From NCBI GenBank assembly GCA_023251195.1, contig JAHEZG010000001.1, positions 1 through 29,459 on the forward strand: DNA of 29,459 nucleotides, written 5' to 3'. The translations under genes were made by a program, and so were the position numbers. Under the pieces are notes generated by a model, which ran no database searches, had not been told where the DNA came from, and was given only the letters and a program-made list of their open reading frames with translations. Below are positions 1 to 7,535 of the stretch, in pieces (positions within the stretch are counted from its first letter, which is position 1; the number at the start of each line of letters is the position of its first letter). Source of the stretch: Chitinophagaceae bacterium. Lineage in GTDB: Bacteria > Bacteroidota > Bacteroidia > Chitinophagales > UBA10324.

Positions 1-849
1 GGTAATCACATGAATGCGCATGCCTTCATCATAATTTCCGGTGGCGCTGTTATACAAACCAATTCCACCAGTGGCAAACGAATTATCAAGCGAACCATTT
101 GCATTGAAACGAACAACCAAAGTATTGCGGAAAGCAGCAATGGAGCTTCCGTTATTTGCTTTTTCTTTTCTGCCCGAAACAATTACTTTATTATTTCCAT
201 CCACTTTTATATCCATGGTTTCAAACCAATGATCATTGTTTCCGGTGGCAACTGTGGCAGAACCATCTGTATCAAAAGTGATATCCGGCACTCCGAGATT
301 GTTTAACTTCATCACATAAAAGCTTGTAAAAAAACTGCTTCCGGTAATAAAAATATTTCCAACCTGATCAACCGCAATCGCATTGCAGGTATATAGCGAA
401 GGAAACTCCTTAATTCCATTCGTGCCAAAAGTGGTGAGGAATGTACCGGTCGGAGTTATTGCAGCTACATAAGGATAAGTATTGGTGCCGCCAATGTTTG
501 TAGAAGTCGTGCCGCAGATATAAATGTTGTTGTTATACATCACCATTCCATTGATTCGGGTTGCCACTTCCATAATTGAAATGGTGATTGAACCACCGCT
601 TCCGTAGGTTGCATCAACACTTCCGTCTACATTAAACCTCTTGATTCGGGCATCGCCATTACCAAACGGATTGCAGCCCACCAGAATTTTTCCATCACTT
701 TGTATAATTACATACTCGCCTAAACGACCGCCATCACTAACTAGCAAACCATCGTTATCAAATGTGTTATCTAAACTGCAAGGAATTTGTGCTGAAGCCG
801 AAACGATATTGATCAGCAGGAGAATTGTAATTGTAAAATTTAATTTCAT
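1..849 (-). CDS. Secreted delta-60 repeat protein, 3' end missing
   Basis: The frame is open from an ATG at 849 to the left edge (283 codons), so only the N-terminal part is present. The protein starts with a signal peptide (MKLNFTITILLLINIVSASA, then Q) and continues as a beta-propeller-like series with repeated blades of the type 'FNxDGSxDxTFGxxG', for example 'RFNVDGSVDATYGSGG', 'TPTGTFLTTFGTNG' and 'RFNANGSLDNSFATGG'. These match the delta-60 repeat (DUF5122) pattern. In Bacteroidota such proteins are usually exported and often end in a T9SS sorting domain; that end lies outside the window, so T9SS export is inference. It is divergent from the gene at 961, with 111 bp between them. The substrate or role of the propeller is unknown. 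Confidence 0.8.
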   Translation of the reverse strand, partial: MKLNFTITILLLINIVSASAQIPCSLDNTFDNDGLLVSDGGRLGEYVIIQSDGKILVGCNPFGNGDARIKRFNVDGSVDATYGSGGSITISIMEVATRINGMVMYNNNIYICGTTSTNIGGTNTYPYVAAITPTGTFLTTFGTNGIKEFPSLYTCNAIAVDQVGNIFITGSSFFTSFYVMKLNNLGVPDITFDTDGSATVATGNNDHWFETMDIKVDGNNKVIVSGRKEKANNGSSIAAFRNTLVVRFNANGSLDNSFATGGIGLYNSATGNYDEGMRIHVIT

Positions 850-960
850 GATTTTGAATTGTAGTTTATTTATATCAATGTAAATATAACGAACGAACAT
901 ATTTGTTTGTGGTAAGAAGAAAAACAATATACATTTCTTGCTTAAAATATTTTTGGGTTA

Positions 961-2769
961 ATGAGTAAGAAACAGGAGAAACCACAAAGGAAAAAACAAC
1001 AGCAACAAGAACCTGCATCGTTTCAAAAATGGATTTGGCTCGCTGTAATTCTGATTCTCACTTACATTTCTTTTGCCCCGTCAATGGACAACGAGTGGAC
1101 CAACTGGGATGACCCGGTTTATGTTTTAGAAAATCCGTTAATCACTAATCCGAATACACCCACTAAGGATATTATCACAAAACCTGTTTCACTCAACTAT
1201 CATCCGCTCACCATGCTGAGCTTGAAATGGAATTACGAAAGTGTGAAAACCGCTCCGCATGCTTATCACCTAACCAATGTACTGTTACACTTGATTAACA
1301 CCGCTTTGGTTTTCTTCTTCATTCTGATGCTAAGCGAAAGTTTAGTAATGTCGATTTTTATTGCTGCATTGTTTGGTATTCATCCCATGCATGTGGAAAG
1401 TGTAAGCTGGATTTCGGAGCGGAAGGATGTGCTGTATGTTTTGTTCTTCGTGCTCGGAATGATTTGCTATCTGAAATATCTCGACACGAAAAAAATAATG
1501 TGGATGATTATTACTGTAGTGGTTTTTATTCTTTCGTGTTTATCAAAAGCAATGGCGGTTGTGTTTCCTGTTGTGTTGCTGCTGATTGATTATTTAAAAA
1601 ACAGGGAACTGAATTTTAAACTTGTGCTGGAAAAAATTCCACTCTTTATTATTTCACTCATTGTCGGTATCGCTGCATTTCGTATTCAGGCAACTGATGC
1701 CATTGCCAAACCCGAAACCTTCACCATCCTGCAACGAATCATGTTCGCTTCGTATGGCGCATGGTTGTATGTGGTGAAATTCTTTGTTCCGATAAATCTT
1801 TCTGCTTTCTATCCATATCCGTTATCAGATAACGGAGTTTCTGTTTCCATTGAATATTATCTCGCGCCTATTGCGTGGTTCGCTGTTGCTGCCATTGTGT
1901 TTTTCTTTTTCAGAAAACATAAACCCATTGTGTTCGGATTGCTTTTCTTTTTCACCACTGTGATTCTGGTGTTACAGTTTATTTCTGTTGGTAGCGCCAT
2001 TGCTGCTGACCGTTACAGTTATCTGGCATACATCGGACTTGCTTACATTCTTGGCTGGTTGTTGAATCAGTTTTTTGTTCAGGGAAATAAATTATACAAC
2101 ATGCGGATGGTTGCGGTTTCTGTTGCTTCCATTTGCATTCTTGTTTTTGCGTATCAAACAAATGCAAGAACAAAAGTGTGGAAGAACACCGAAACACTCT
2201 GGACCGATGTTATCAATCAATATCCGCATCGCATTGAAGTGGCGTACAAGAACCGCGGCAATTATTATGGAAAAGAAAAAGGAATGTTGAACGAAGCAAT
2301 GGCTGATTATAAAGTTTTGCTTGCCATGAAAACCAAGGACAGTAAAATTTACAGCAACCTCGGAAATATTTATGGTTTGATGAAGAAGGGCGACAGCGCT
2401 ATCCTGTCTTACAATAAAGCATTGGAGATGGATGATAAAAACACAGATGCCTATGTGAACCGCGCCATCACTTACAGCATGGCAGGGCGATATGATCTGG
2501 CTTTTCCTGATTACACAAAAGCATTGCAGATTGATCCCACTATGTATTCCACCTACATCAATCGCGGCTATGCTTATCTTGCTTCCGGAAAACTGAATGA
2601 AGCACTTGCCGATTTCAATTACTATTTAAACTACGATCCGAATAATGCTGCTTGTTATTATTATCGCGGACTCACTTACACTTCAATGGGAAATGCTGCG
2701 AATGCAAAAAATGATTTCTTAAGAGCGCAGTCGTTGGGATACAAAGTGGAACAGAAATATCTTCAATAG
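961..2769 (+). CDS. TMTC/PMT-like multi-membrane glycosyltransferase-type protein with TPR tail
   Basis: A 602-residue protein. A basic, Gln-rich cytoplasmic tail (residues 1-20) is followed by a first membrane helix and then a loop with 'NEWTNWDDPVYV', whose paired acidic residues sit where GT-C glycosyltransferases carry their catalytic Asp/Glu. About ten hydrophobic helices follow to roughly residue 400, including the loop 'GIHPMHVESVSWISERKD', a pattern familiar from the eukaryotic TMTC O-mannosyltransferases and their bacterial relatives. The C-terminal 180 residues form about five tetratricopeptide repeats ('AYVNRAITYSMAGRYDLAFPDYTKAL' class). Family resemblance suggests transfer of a sugar from a lipid carrier onto exported proteins, with the TPRs presenting substrate, but activity is not shown here. 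It stands alone, and no glycan genes surround it. TATTTTTG lies directly before the ATG. Confidence 0.75.
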   Translation: MSKKQEKPQRKKQQQQEPASFQKWIWLAVILILTYISFAPSMDNEWTNWDDPVYVLENPLITNPNTPTKDIITKPVSLNYHPLTMLSLKWNYESVKTAPHAYHLTNVLLHLINTALVFFFILMLSESLVMSIFIAALFGIHPMHVESVSWISERKDVLYVLFFVLGMICYLKYLDTKKIMWMIITVVVFILSCLSKAMAVVFPVVLLLIDYLKNRELNFKLVLEKIPLFIISLIVGIAAFRIQATDAIAKPETFTILQRIMFASYGAWLYVVKFFVPINLSAFYPYPLSDNGVSVSIEYYLAPIAWFAVAAIVFFFFRKHKPIVFGLLFFFTTVILVLQFISVGSAIAADRYSYLAYIGLAYILGWLLNQFFVQGNKLYNMRMVAVSVASICILVFAYQTNARTKVWKNTETLWTDVINQYPHRIEVAYKNRGNYYGKEKGMLNEAMADYKVLLAMKTKDSKIYSNLGNIYGLMKKGDSAILSYNKALEMDDKNTDAYVNRAITYSMAGRYDLAFPDYTKALQIDPTMYSTYINRGYAYLASGKLNEALADFNYYLNYDPNNAACYYYRGLTYTSMGNAANAKNDFLRAQSLGYKVEQKYLQ

Positions 2770-2808
2770 AAAACGATTGGTATCAAATGTTTTAAAACAG
2801 AAATCAAT

Positions 2809-2842
2809 TTTGTTTTAAAGGAGAAATAAAATTTTATGTTTG
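2809..2842 (+). promoter_or_regulatory. Candidate Bacteroidota promoter for the AhpD-like operon
   Basis: TTTG at 2809-2812 and TATGTTTG at 2835-2842 are separated by 22 bp and fit the -33 TTTG / -7 TAnnTTTG promoter pattern known from Bacteroides. Transcription would begin near 2849, giving a leader of about 55 nt before the first gene. An AT-rich hairpin (TTTAAAACA at 2791-2799 pairing with TGTTTTAAA at 2811-2819) overlaps the -33 element. It could be an operator or a weak terminator for the upstream gene. It has no T tract. Confidence 0.45.
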
Positions 2843-2904
2843 AGAAAGAATGATTTTATGAATTAATAAAACTGAATTCATTCAAGCAAAAAATAAAAAA
2901 TCAA

Positions 2905-3471
2905 ATGCCTCATCTTCCGCTTGAAGAACATTTACCCGGCATAACCGGATTACTTGAATACCGGAAAGACAGCGCAAAACCCATCCGCGAACTCACTCAG
3001 CTTTTATTGCGCGGTCCATCAACTTTAACTGAAGGAGAAAGGGAATTAATTGCCACTGTAGTTTCATCGCACAACCAATGCACTTTCTGCACCAATGCTC
3101 ACACAGCTGCAGCTGATTTATTATTGGGAGAGAATGAAACTTCTTCGGCTGTAAAAAATAATATTGACGAAGCAACACTCAGTGATAAAATGAAATCGCT
3201 TTTAATTATTGCCTCGCATGTGCAGGAAAGCGGAAGAAGTGTTACTGCAGAAGATATAAATGCAGCAAAAGAAAACGGTGCAACAGATATAGAGATTCAT
3301 GATACAGTTTTAATTGCGGCGCTTTTTTGTTTGTACAACAGATATGTAGATGGCTTGGCAACTGTTACACCTGCGGATCCGGAATTTTATTCGGGACTTG
3401 CACAGCGGCTCGTGAACAATGGTTACAATCGTTTGCCCGGCGGATATGATCAGTTAAAAAAAAGCCAGTAG
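2905..3471 (+). CDS. AhpD-like carboxymuconolactone decarboxylase family protein, copy 1
   Basis: 188 residues, the usual length for the peroxidase-related branch of the CMD/AhpD family. The full AhpD signature E-x11-C-x2-C-x3-H is present as Glu47, Cys59, Cys62 and His66 ('CTFCTNAH'). In AhpD these residues form the thiol peroxidase and proton-relay site. An N-terminal 'LPGITGLLEYR' segment and a C-terminal 'YNRYVDGLATVTP' segment are shared with the copies at 4756 and 5318. It is cytoplasmic, with no signal peptide. It is the first gene of a four-gene operon, with 18 bp to the MFS gene. Likely activity is disulfide-based reduction of (hydro)peroxides or a related small electrophile. True carboxymuconolactone decarboxylation is unlikely given the CxxC site and the lack of other protocatechuate genes. 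The physiological substrate is unknown. Confidence 0.85.
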   Translation: MPHLPLEEHLPGITGLLEYRKDSAKPIRELTQLLLRGPSTLTEGERELIATVVSSHNQCTFCTNAHTAAADLLLGENETSSAVKNNIDEATLSDKMKSLLIIASHVQESGRSVTAEDINAAKENGATDIEIHDTVLIAALFCLYNRYVDGLATVTPADPEFYSGLAQRLVNNGYNRLPGGYDQLKKSQ

Positions 3472-3489
3472 GAGAAAAATATTTTCAAA

Positions 3490-4722
3490 ATGCAGCAACA
3501 AATCTCTGACAACAAAACAAGCAAAGGTTATTTGTATCAGTTGTTTGCATTGTGTTTTTCAAGCGGGTTGTTTGGCGCAACTGTTTCTACTTTATTGTCG
3601 GAGTATCTTCCCGAAATTGAAAAAGAATTAACCGGAACTTCAATTGGAGAAAATGCAGAGAGAGCAGGCGCCATTATCAATTCCATGTTTTTGTTCGGAT
3701 GGATGTTCGGAGGAATTTTATGGGGTGTTATCTGCGATCGGTTCGGAAGAAAAAAAGCAGTGATTTATTCAACCGCCTGCTATGGAATATTTTCCCTGAT
3801 GACAGCCGTTGCTCCTTCATGGGAATATCTTATTGCATTTCGTTTTCTATCAGGATTTGGAGTTGGAGGTGTAATTGTTACAACAACTATTCTGATTTCA
3901 GAAGCATGGACTCCTGCAAAGCGCGCCATTGCAATTGGTCTGCTGACCATTTGTTTTCCGGTTGGTGTTTTTTTAGCAGGGGCTATTGTTGCTTTTATTC
4001 CTGATTGGCGAGAAGCATTTTTCATTGGCATTGTTCCGTTAATCATTTCATTCATTTCTTTTTATGTTTTAAAAGAGCCTGATGAATGGAAAAAAAATAT
4101 TGATGAACAAACGCAAGGACAAAAATTTTCGCAGTTGTTTATTCCTGAAAACCGAAATAATATTTTCATTGGGTCTATCACATTTGGTGCTATGCTCATT
4201 GGGTTATGGGCAATATTCGCCTGGCTCCCCACATGGATTCAAACTTTAATAACTGAAGGCGACGGACAAAAGGAGCGCGGTTTGGCAATGATGTCGTTAG
4301 CCGGAGCTGCATTGCTTGGCGGATGTTTTTCCGGATGGTTTACATCTTTTGCGGGATGGAGAAAAACAATGCTCTTGTGTTTTGCCGTTTGCTTCCTGGT
4401 TTCATTTATACTTTTCAAACTCACCACAACTTATTCGTCCATCATTTTTATTGAAATCGGATTGCTTGGTTTTTTCTTCGGCGTTAGTCAAGGTGTATTG
4501 TCTGATTTCATTTCAAAAATATTCCCACCAGTCATTCGGGCCAGTGCAACCGGATTTTGTTTCAATGCCGGAAGATTGTTTACTGCATCGGTTGTTTTTT
4601 TTGTCGGATGGCTGGTAACAGCATTCGGTAGTTATGGAAACAGCATTTTTATTTTTTCATTTGTGTTTCTCATTGGATTGGGTGCAACTTTTTTTGTAAA
4701 AGAAAATCCTTTAACTGATTAA
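3490..4722 (+). CDS. MFS transporter (sugar/aromatic acid symporter-like)
   Basis: 410 residues with 12 predicted membrane helices. The MFS loop 2-3 signature is clear ('GVICDRFGRKKAV', about residues 78-90), and a helix-4/5 stretch 'RFLSGFGVGGVIVTTTILISEAW' resembles the sugar porter and aromatic acid:H+ symporter branches. The cytoplasmic linker ('KEPDEWKKNIDEQTQGQKF') lies near the middle, as expected. It lies between AhpD-like copies 1 and 2 with gaps of 18 and 33 bp, so it is almost certainly co-transcribed with them. By context it may import a compound processed by the three enzymes or export a toxic product. The substrate cannot be read from the sequence. Confidence 0.85.
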   Translation: MQQQISDNKTSKGYLYQLFALCFSSGLFGATVSTLLSEYLPEIEKELTGTSIGENAERAGAIINSMFLFGWMFGGILWGVICDRFGRKKAVIYSTACYGIFSLMTAVAPSWEYLIAFRFLSGFGVGGVIVTTTILISEAWTPAKRAIAIGLLTICFPVGVFLAGAIVAFIPDWREAFFIGIVPLIISFISFYVLKEPDEWKKNIDEQTQGQKFSQLFIPENRNNIFIGSITFGAMLIGLWAIFAWLPTWIQTLITEGDGQKERGLAMMSLAGAALLGGCFSGWFTSFAGWRKTMLLCFAVCFLVSFILFKLTTTYSSIIFIEIGLLGFFFGVSQGVLSDFISKIFPPVIRASATGFCFNAGRLFTASVVFFVGWLVTAFGSYGNSIFIFSFVFLIGLGATFFVKENPLTD

Positions 4723-4755
4723 AAAATATTTTTTAAAACTTATTCAAACAAAAAC

Positions 4756-5304
4756 ATGGCGCACATAAATGTACCTGATGGCCTACCCGGAATTCGAGGA
4801 TTGATGGCTTTCAGACCTGAAACTTCAGCACCATTGAATGAACTCACTGAAGTTTTACTTCGGAATGAAAATTCATTAACAAGAGGTGAGCGTGAATTAA
4901 TTGCCACTTATGTTTCATCGTTGAACGATTGTTTCTTTTGTCAGAATGCGCATGGTGGAATTGCGCAACACTATCTTGAATGCGATATGGATTTTATTGA
5001 TTCGGTTAAAAAAGATTTTCAATCAACCAATCTAAACGATAAAATGAAAGCACTCATTTCCATTGCATCGGCGGTTCAGAAAGGAGGCAAACATGTTACA
5101 CCTGAAATAATTGCACATGCAAGAAAAACCGGTGCAACAGATTTTGAAATTCACGATACGGTTTTAATTGCTGCAGCATTTTGCATGTTCAACCGATATG
5201 TTGATGGCTTGGGAACAACTGCTCCAACCGACCGTCAGTTTTATATCAATCGTGGAAAGCAAAGAGCAGAAGAAGGTTACCTTCATTTCGATTTATACAA
5301 ATAA
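4756..5304 (+). CDS. AhpD-like carboxymuconolactone decarboxylase family protein, copy 2
   Basis: 182 residues, paralogous to copies 1 and 3. The catalytic set is at exactly the same positions: Glu47, Cys59, Cys62 and His66 ('CFFCQNAH'). It starts 'MAHINVPDGLPGIRGLMAFR' and ends with the family pattern 'NRYVDGLGTTAPTD...GYLHFDLYK'. It follows the MFS gene by 33 bp and precedes copy 3 by 13 bp. The residues between the two cysteines differ from copy to copy (TF, FF, NF), which is consistent with tuned redox potential rather than plain redundancy; this is inference. No signal peptide. Confidence 0.85.
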   Translation: MAHINVPDGLPGIRGLMAFRPETSAPLNELTEVLLRNENSLTRGERELIATYVSSLNDCFFCQNAHGGIAQHYLECDMDFIDSVKKDFQSTNLNDKMKALISIASAVQKGGKHVTPEIIAHARKTGATDFEIHDTVLIAAAFCMFNRYVDGLGTTAPTDRQFYINRGKQRAEEGYLHFDLYK

Positions 5305-5317
5305 AAATTTCATTCAC

Positions 5318-5884
5318 ATGGCACACATTTCATTAGAAAACGAATTGCCCGGCATCCGTGGCTTGCTTGCATTTCGTAAGCAGGTAGCCAAGCCGATGCT
5401 TGAATTAGCCGATGCAATTTTGCAGGCGCCTTCTGATTTAAGCAAGGGCGATCGCGAATTAATTGGTGCATACATGTCGCACCTTAACAAATGTAATTTC
5501 TGTCACCAGTCGCATGCGGCGGCGGCGGCGCATCACTACGGCGATAGTTTTGAAATTATAAAAGCAGTTAAAGAAAATATTGATACAGCTCCCATTTCAG
5601 ATAAGTTGAAAGCATTGCTGAACATTACTGCACATTTACAAAAAGGTGGGAAGTATGTTACAGAAAAAGATATTGCTGATGCACGCATGCACGGCGCAAC
5701 CGACATTGAAATTCACGACACGATTTTAATTGGTGCAGTGTTTTGTATGTTCAACCGTTATGTTGATGGTTTGAATACCTGGTCACCGCTGGAAGAAGAG
5801 CCCTATATTGAAATGGGAAAGCGAATGGCCGATCAGGGTTACATGCGCGATGAAACCAAAAAACTTTTTGGTATTAAAGATTAA
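5318..5884 (+). CDS. AhpD-like carboxymuconolactone decarboxylase family protein, copy 3
   Basis: The start was set at the ATG at 5318, although the frame is open from 5168. The upstream 50 codons overlap copy 2 and do not resemble the family, whereas 'MAHISLENELPGIRGLLAFR' aligns with the N-terminus of copy 2. The result is 188 residues. Glu47, Cys59, Cys62 and His66 ('CNFCHQSH') are all intact. An alanine run (AAAAAHH, about residues 67-73) follows the active site, encoded by GC-rich gcggcggcggcg. It is the last gene of the operon and converges on the DUF4199 gene, with only 6 bp between the stops. Confidence 0.85.
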   Translation: MAHISLENELPGIRGLLAFRKQVAKPMLELADAILQAPSDLSKGDRELIGAYMSHLNKCNFCHQSHAAAAAHHYGDSFEIIKAVKENIDTAPISDKLKALLNITAHLQKGGKYVTEKDIADARMHGATDIEIHDTILIGAVFCMFNRYVDGLNTWSPLEEEPYIEMGKRMADQGYMRDETKKLFGIKD

Positions 5885-5890
5885 AAAAAG

Positions 5891-6397
5891 TTAAGCACGC
5901 TTTCTTATAAAAGCAAGTGCTGCAATAACACTGAGCGCTACTCCGAACATAATTGAAAAAGAGAACATCATAAAATAAGAGATGGCTGAGCCATTATAAA
6001 TTCTATCCACTTCCTGCATGGCTGCATCAATTGTTTTTTGAGTTGCATTTTGCGCATTCAGTTTATCAAGCGTAAAAGTTTTATACGCTTCATAATATCC
6101 GGGATTAACAAAGTGCGAATAAAAAGCAATGAGTAATGTAAAGCCGATACTATAAATCAAAACAAATTGAAATGCTGTTACAAACCCCTGCTGAAAAGTC
6201 AGCGCTCCTTCATTTTGTTTTCTTTGTGCTGCCACAACAAAAAATATCAATATCCAAAAAAGGATCATCGCCACATTGTGAGTGTATTCTCCAACTGCAA
6301 GATTGGTGGAGTTGAAACCGGCAAAGTGTTCCATTAATATCCAGGCGGCGGTGAATGCAAGGAGGTAAAGTGAGTAGCGGATTGAAATCGGATTCAT
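5891..6397 (-). CDS. DUF4199 family membrane protein
   Basis: 168 residues with four hydrophobic segments at roughly residues 6-28, 42-60, 74-96 and 140-163, ending in a basic tail (IRKRA). A soluble loop of about 40 residues with 'FTLDKLNAQNATQKTIDAAMQEVDR' lies between helices 3 and 4. This arrangement and the 'QGFVTAFQFVLIYSIGFTLLIAFYSHF' segment match DUF4199, a family found mainly in Bacteroidota with no known function. It is a single-gene unit on the minus strand, divergent from trhO. Confidence 0.75.
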   Translation of the reverse strand: MNPISIRYSLYLLAFTAAWILMEHFAGFNSTNLAVGEYTHNVAMILFWILIFFVVAAQRKQNEGALTFQQGFVTAFQFVLIYSIGFTLLIAFYSHFVNPGYYEAYKTFTLDKLNAQNATQKTIDAAMQEVDRIYNGSAISYFMMFSFSIMFGVALSVIAALAFIRKRA

Positions 6398-6476
6398 AAA
6401 AATTTATTTTGAAGTTAAACTTTGCGACAAGGTAAATATTTTTTTCAATCTGTCATTTGAAATACGGAATCTGAAA

Positions 6477-6507
6477 TTTGCAATCAGCAATCTGTAATAT
6501 ACTTTCG
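6477..6507 (+). promoter_or_regulatory. Candidate promoter of trhO
   Basis: TTTG at 6477-6480 and TACTTTCG at 6500-6507 are spaced by 19 bp. The second differs from TAnnTTTG at one base. Transcription would start around 6514, about 26 nt before the ATG at 6540. Confidence 0.45.
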
Positions 6508-6539
6508 CCGCATGTCCTGCTTACATCAGGAACACCAAT

Positions 6540-7490
6540 ATGAAACCATTTCAGACCTTACTTTTCTACAAGTATGCGCGCGTTGATAATGCCGAAGCAT
6601 ACAAAGACCAACACCTTGCTTTTTGTAAATCGCTGAATCTGATGGGGCGCGTGCTCATCGGCGACGAGGGCATTAACGGAACCGTGAGCGGAACCATTGA
6701 CAGTTGCAAACAGTACATGGATTACCTGAGCAACGATGCGCGCTTTGCCGGAATTGAATTTAAGATTGATGAAGAAGATGCGCCGTCGTTTTCTAAAATG
6801 CATGTCCGCTACAAAAAAGAAATCGTGCACTTCGGTCAGCCCGATGTGAATGTGTGGGAAATGACCGGCAGGTATTTAGAACCCGACGAATGGCAAAAAC
6901 AAATGCACGACCCCGATGCAGTGGTGATTGACATGCGCAACAAAGTGGAGTGGGAAGCGGGCAAATTTAAAAATGCTGTTACACTTGATGTGGACACCTT
7001 CCGCGATATTCCCGATCACTTAGATGAACTGGAACAATACAAGGACAAAAAAATTCTTGCTTACTGCACCGGCGGCATCCGTTGCGAAAAGGCAACTGCT
7101 TTTTTAATTCAGAAGGGATTTAAAAATGTTTTTCACCTGCATGGCGGAATCATTCGTTATGGAAAAGAAGCAGGCGGAAAAGATTTTGACGGCAAGTGTT
7201 ATGTGTTCGATAATCGCTTGACGGTTGATGTGAACACCGTGAATCCTGAAATTATTTCGCACTGCCGCAGGTGTAACAGTCCTTCGGTTCATTTTATTAA
7301 TTGCGCCAACCCGGAATGCAACGAGCATTTTATTTTGTGCGAAACCTGCGCTACGGAAATGGAAGGAAGTTGCAGTGAAGAATGTAAATCGCATCCGCGC
7401 CGCCGCATTTATGATGGCACCGGCTACTACCAGAAACACAATCAGGAATATCAAACCGAAAAAGCGAGGAAGAAGTGGATGATGGAGTGA
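6540..7490 (+). CDS. trhO: tRNA uridine(34) hydroxylase, rhodanese family
   Basis: 316 residues. The N-terminal ferredoxin-like domain carries the family motif 'GDEGINGTVSGT' (residues 41-52). A rhodanese domain (about 120-215) carries the active loop 'CTGGIRC', with the catalytic Cys176 and a second Cys182. The C-terminal 80 residues are cysteine-rich ('HCRRCNSPS', 'CANPECNEHFILCETC', 'CSEECKSHPRRR') and probably bind zinc. This is the TrhO/YceA architecture. TrhO makes 5-hydroxyuridine at tRNA position 34 using O2, supporting decoding by xo5U-type wobble bases. It is a monocistronic gene with its own promoter-like sequence. The match spans the whole length and all key residues are intact. 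Confidence 0.92.
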   Translation: MKPFQTLLFYKYARVDNAEAYKDQHLAFCKSLNLMGRVLIGDEGINGTVSGTIDSCKQYMDYLSNDARFAGIEFKIDEEDAPSFSKMHVRYKKEIVHFGQPDVNVWEMTGRYLEPDEWQKQMHDPDAVVIDMRNKVEWEAGKFKNAVTLDVDTFRDIPDHLDELEQYKDKKILAYCTGGIRCEKATAFLIQKGFKNVFHLHGGIIRYGKEAGGKDFDGKCYVFDNRLTVDVNTVNPEIISHCRRCNSPSVHFINCANPECNEHFILCETCATEMEGSCSEECKSHPRRRIYDGTGYYQKHNQEYQTEKARKKWMME

Positions 7491-7535
7491 TTTAATTATT
7501 TAGCTTGCAGTCATCAATTCAATAAAATTCTTTCA

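Noticed and set aside
948..955. TATTTTTG just before the ATG at 961 as a promoter for a leaderless mRNA
   Set aside because: It fits the -7 pattern, but no TTTG lies at the right distance upstream, and AT-rich sequence makes such matches common.
5168..5317. Longer N-terminus for AhpD-like copy 3
   Set aside because: The extra 50 codons overlap copy 2 and do not resemble the family, while the ATG at 5318 aligns with copy 2.
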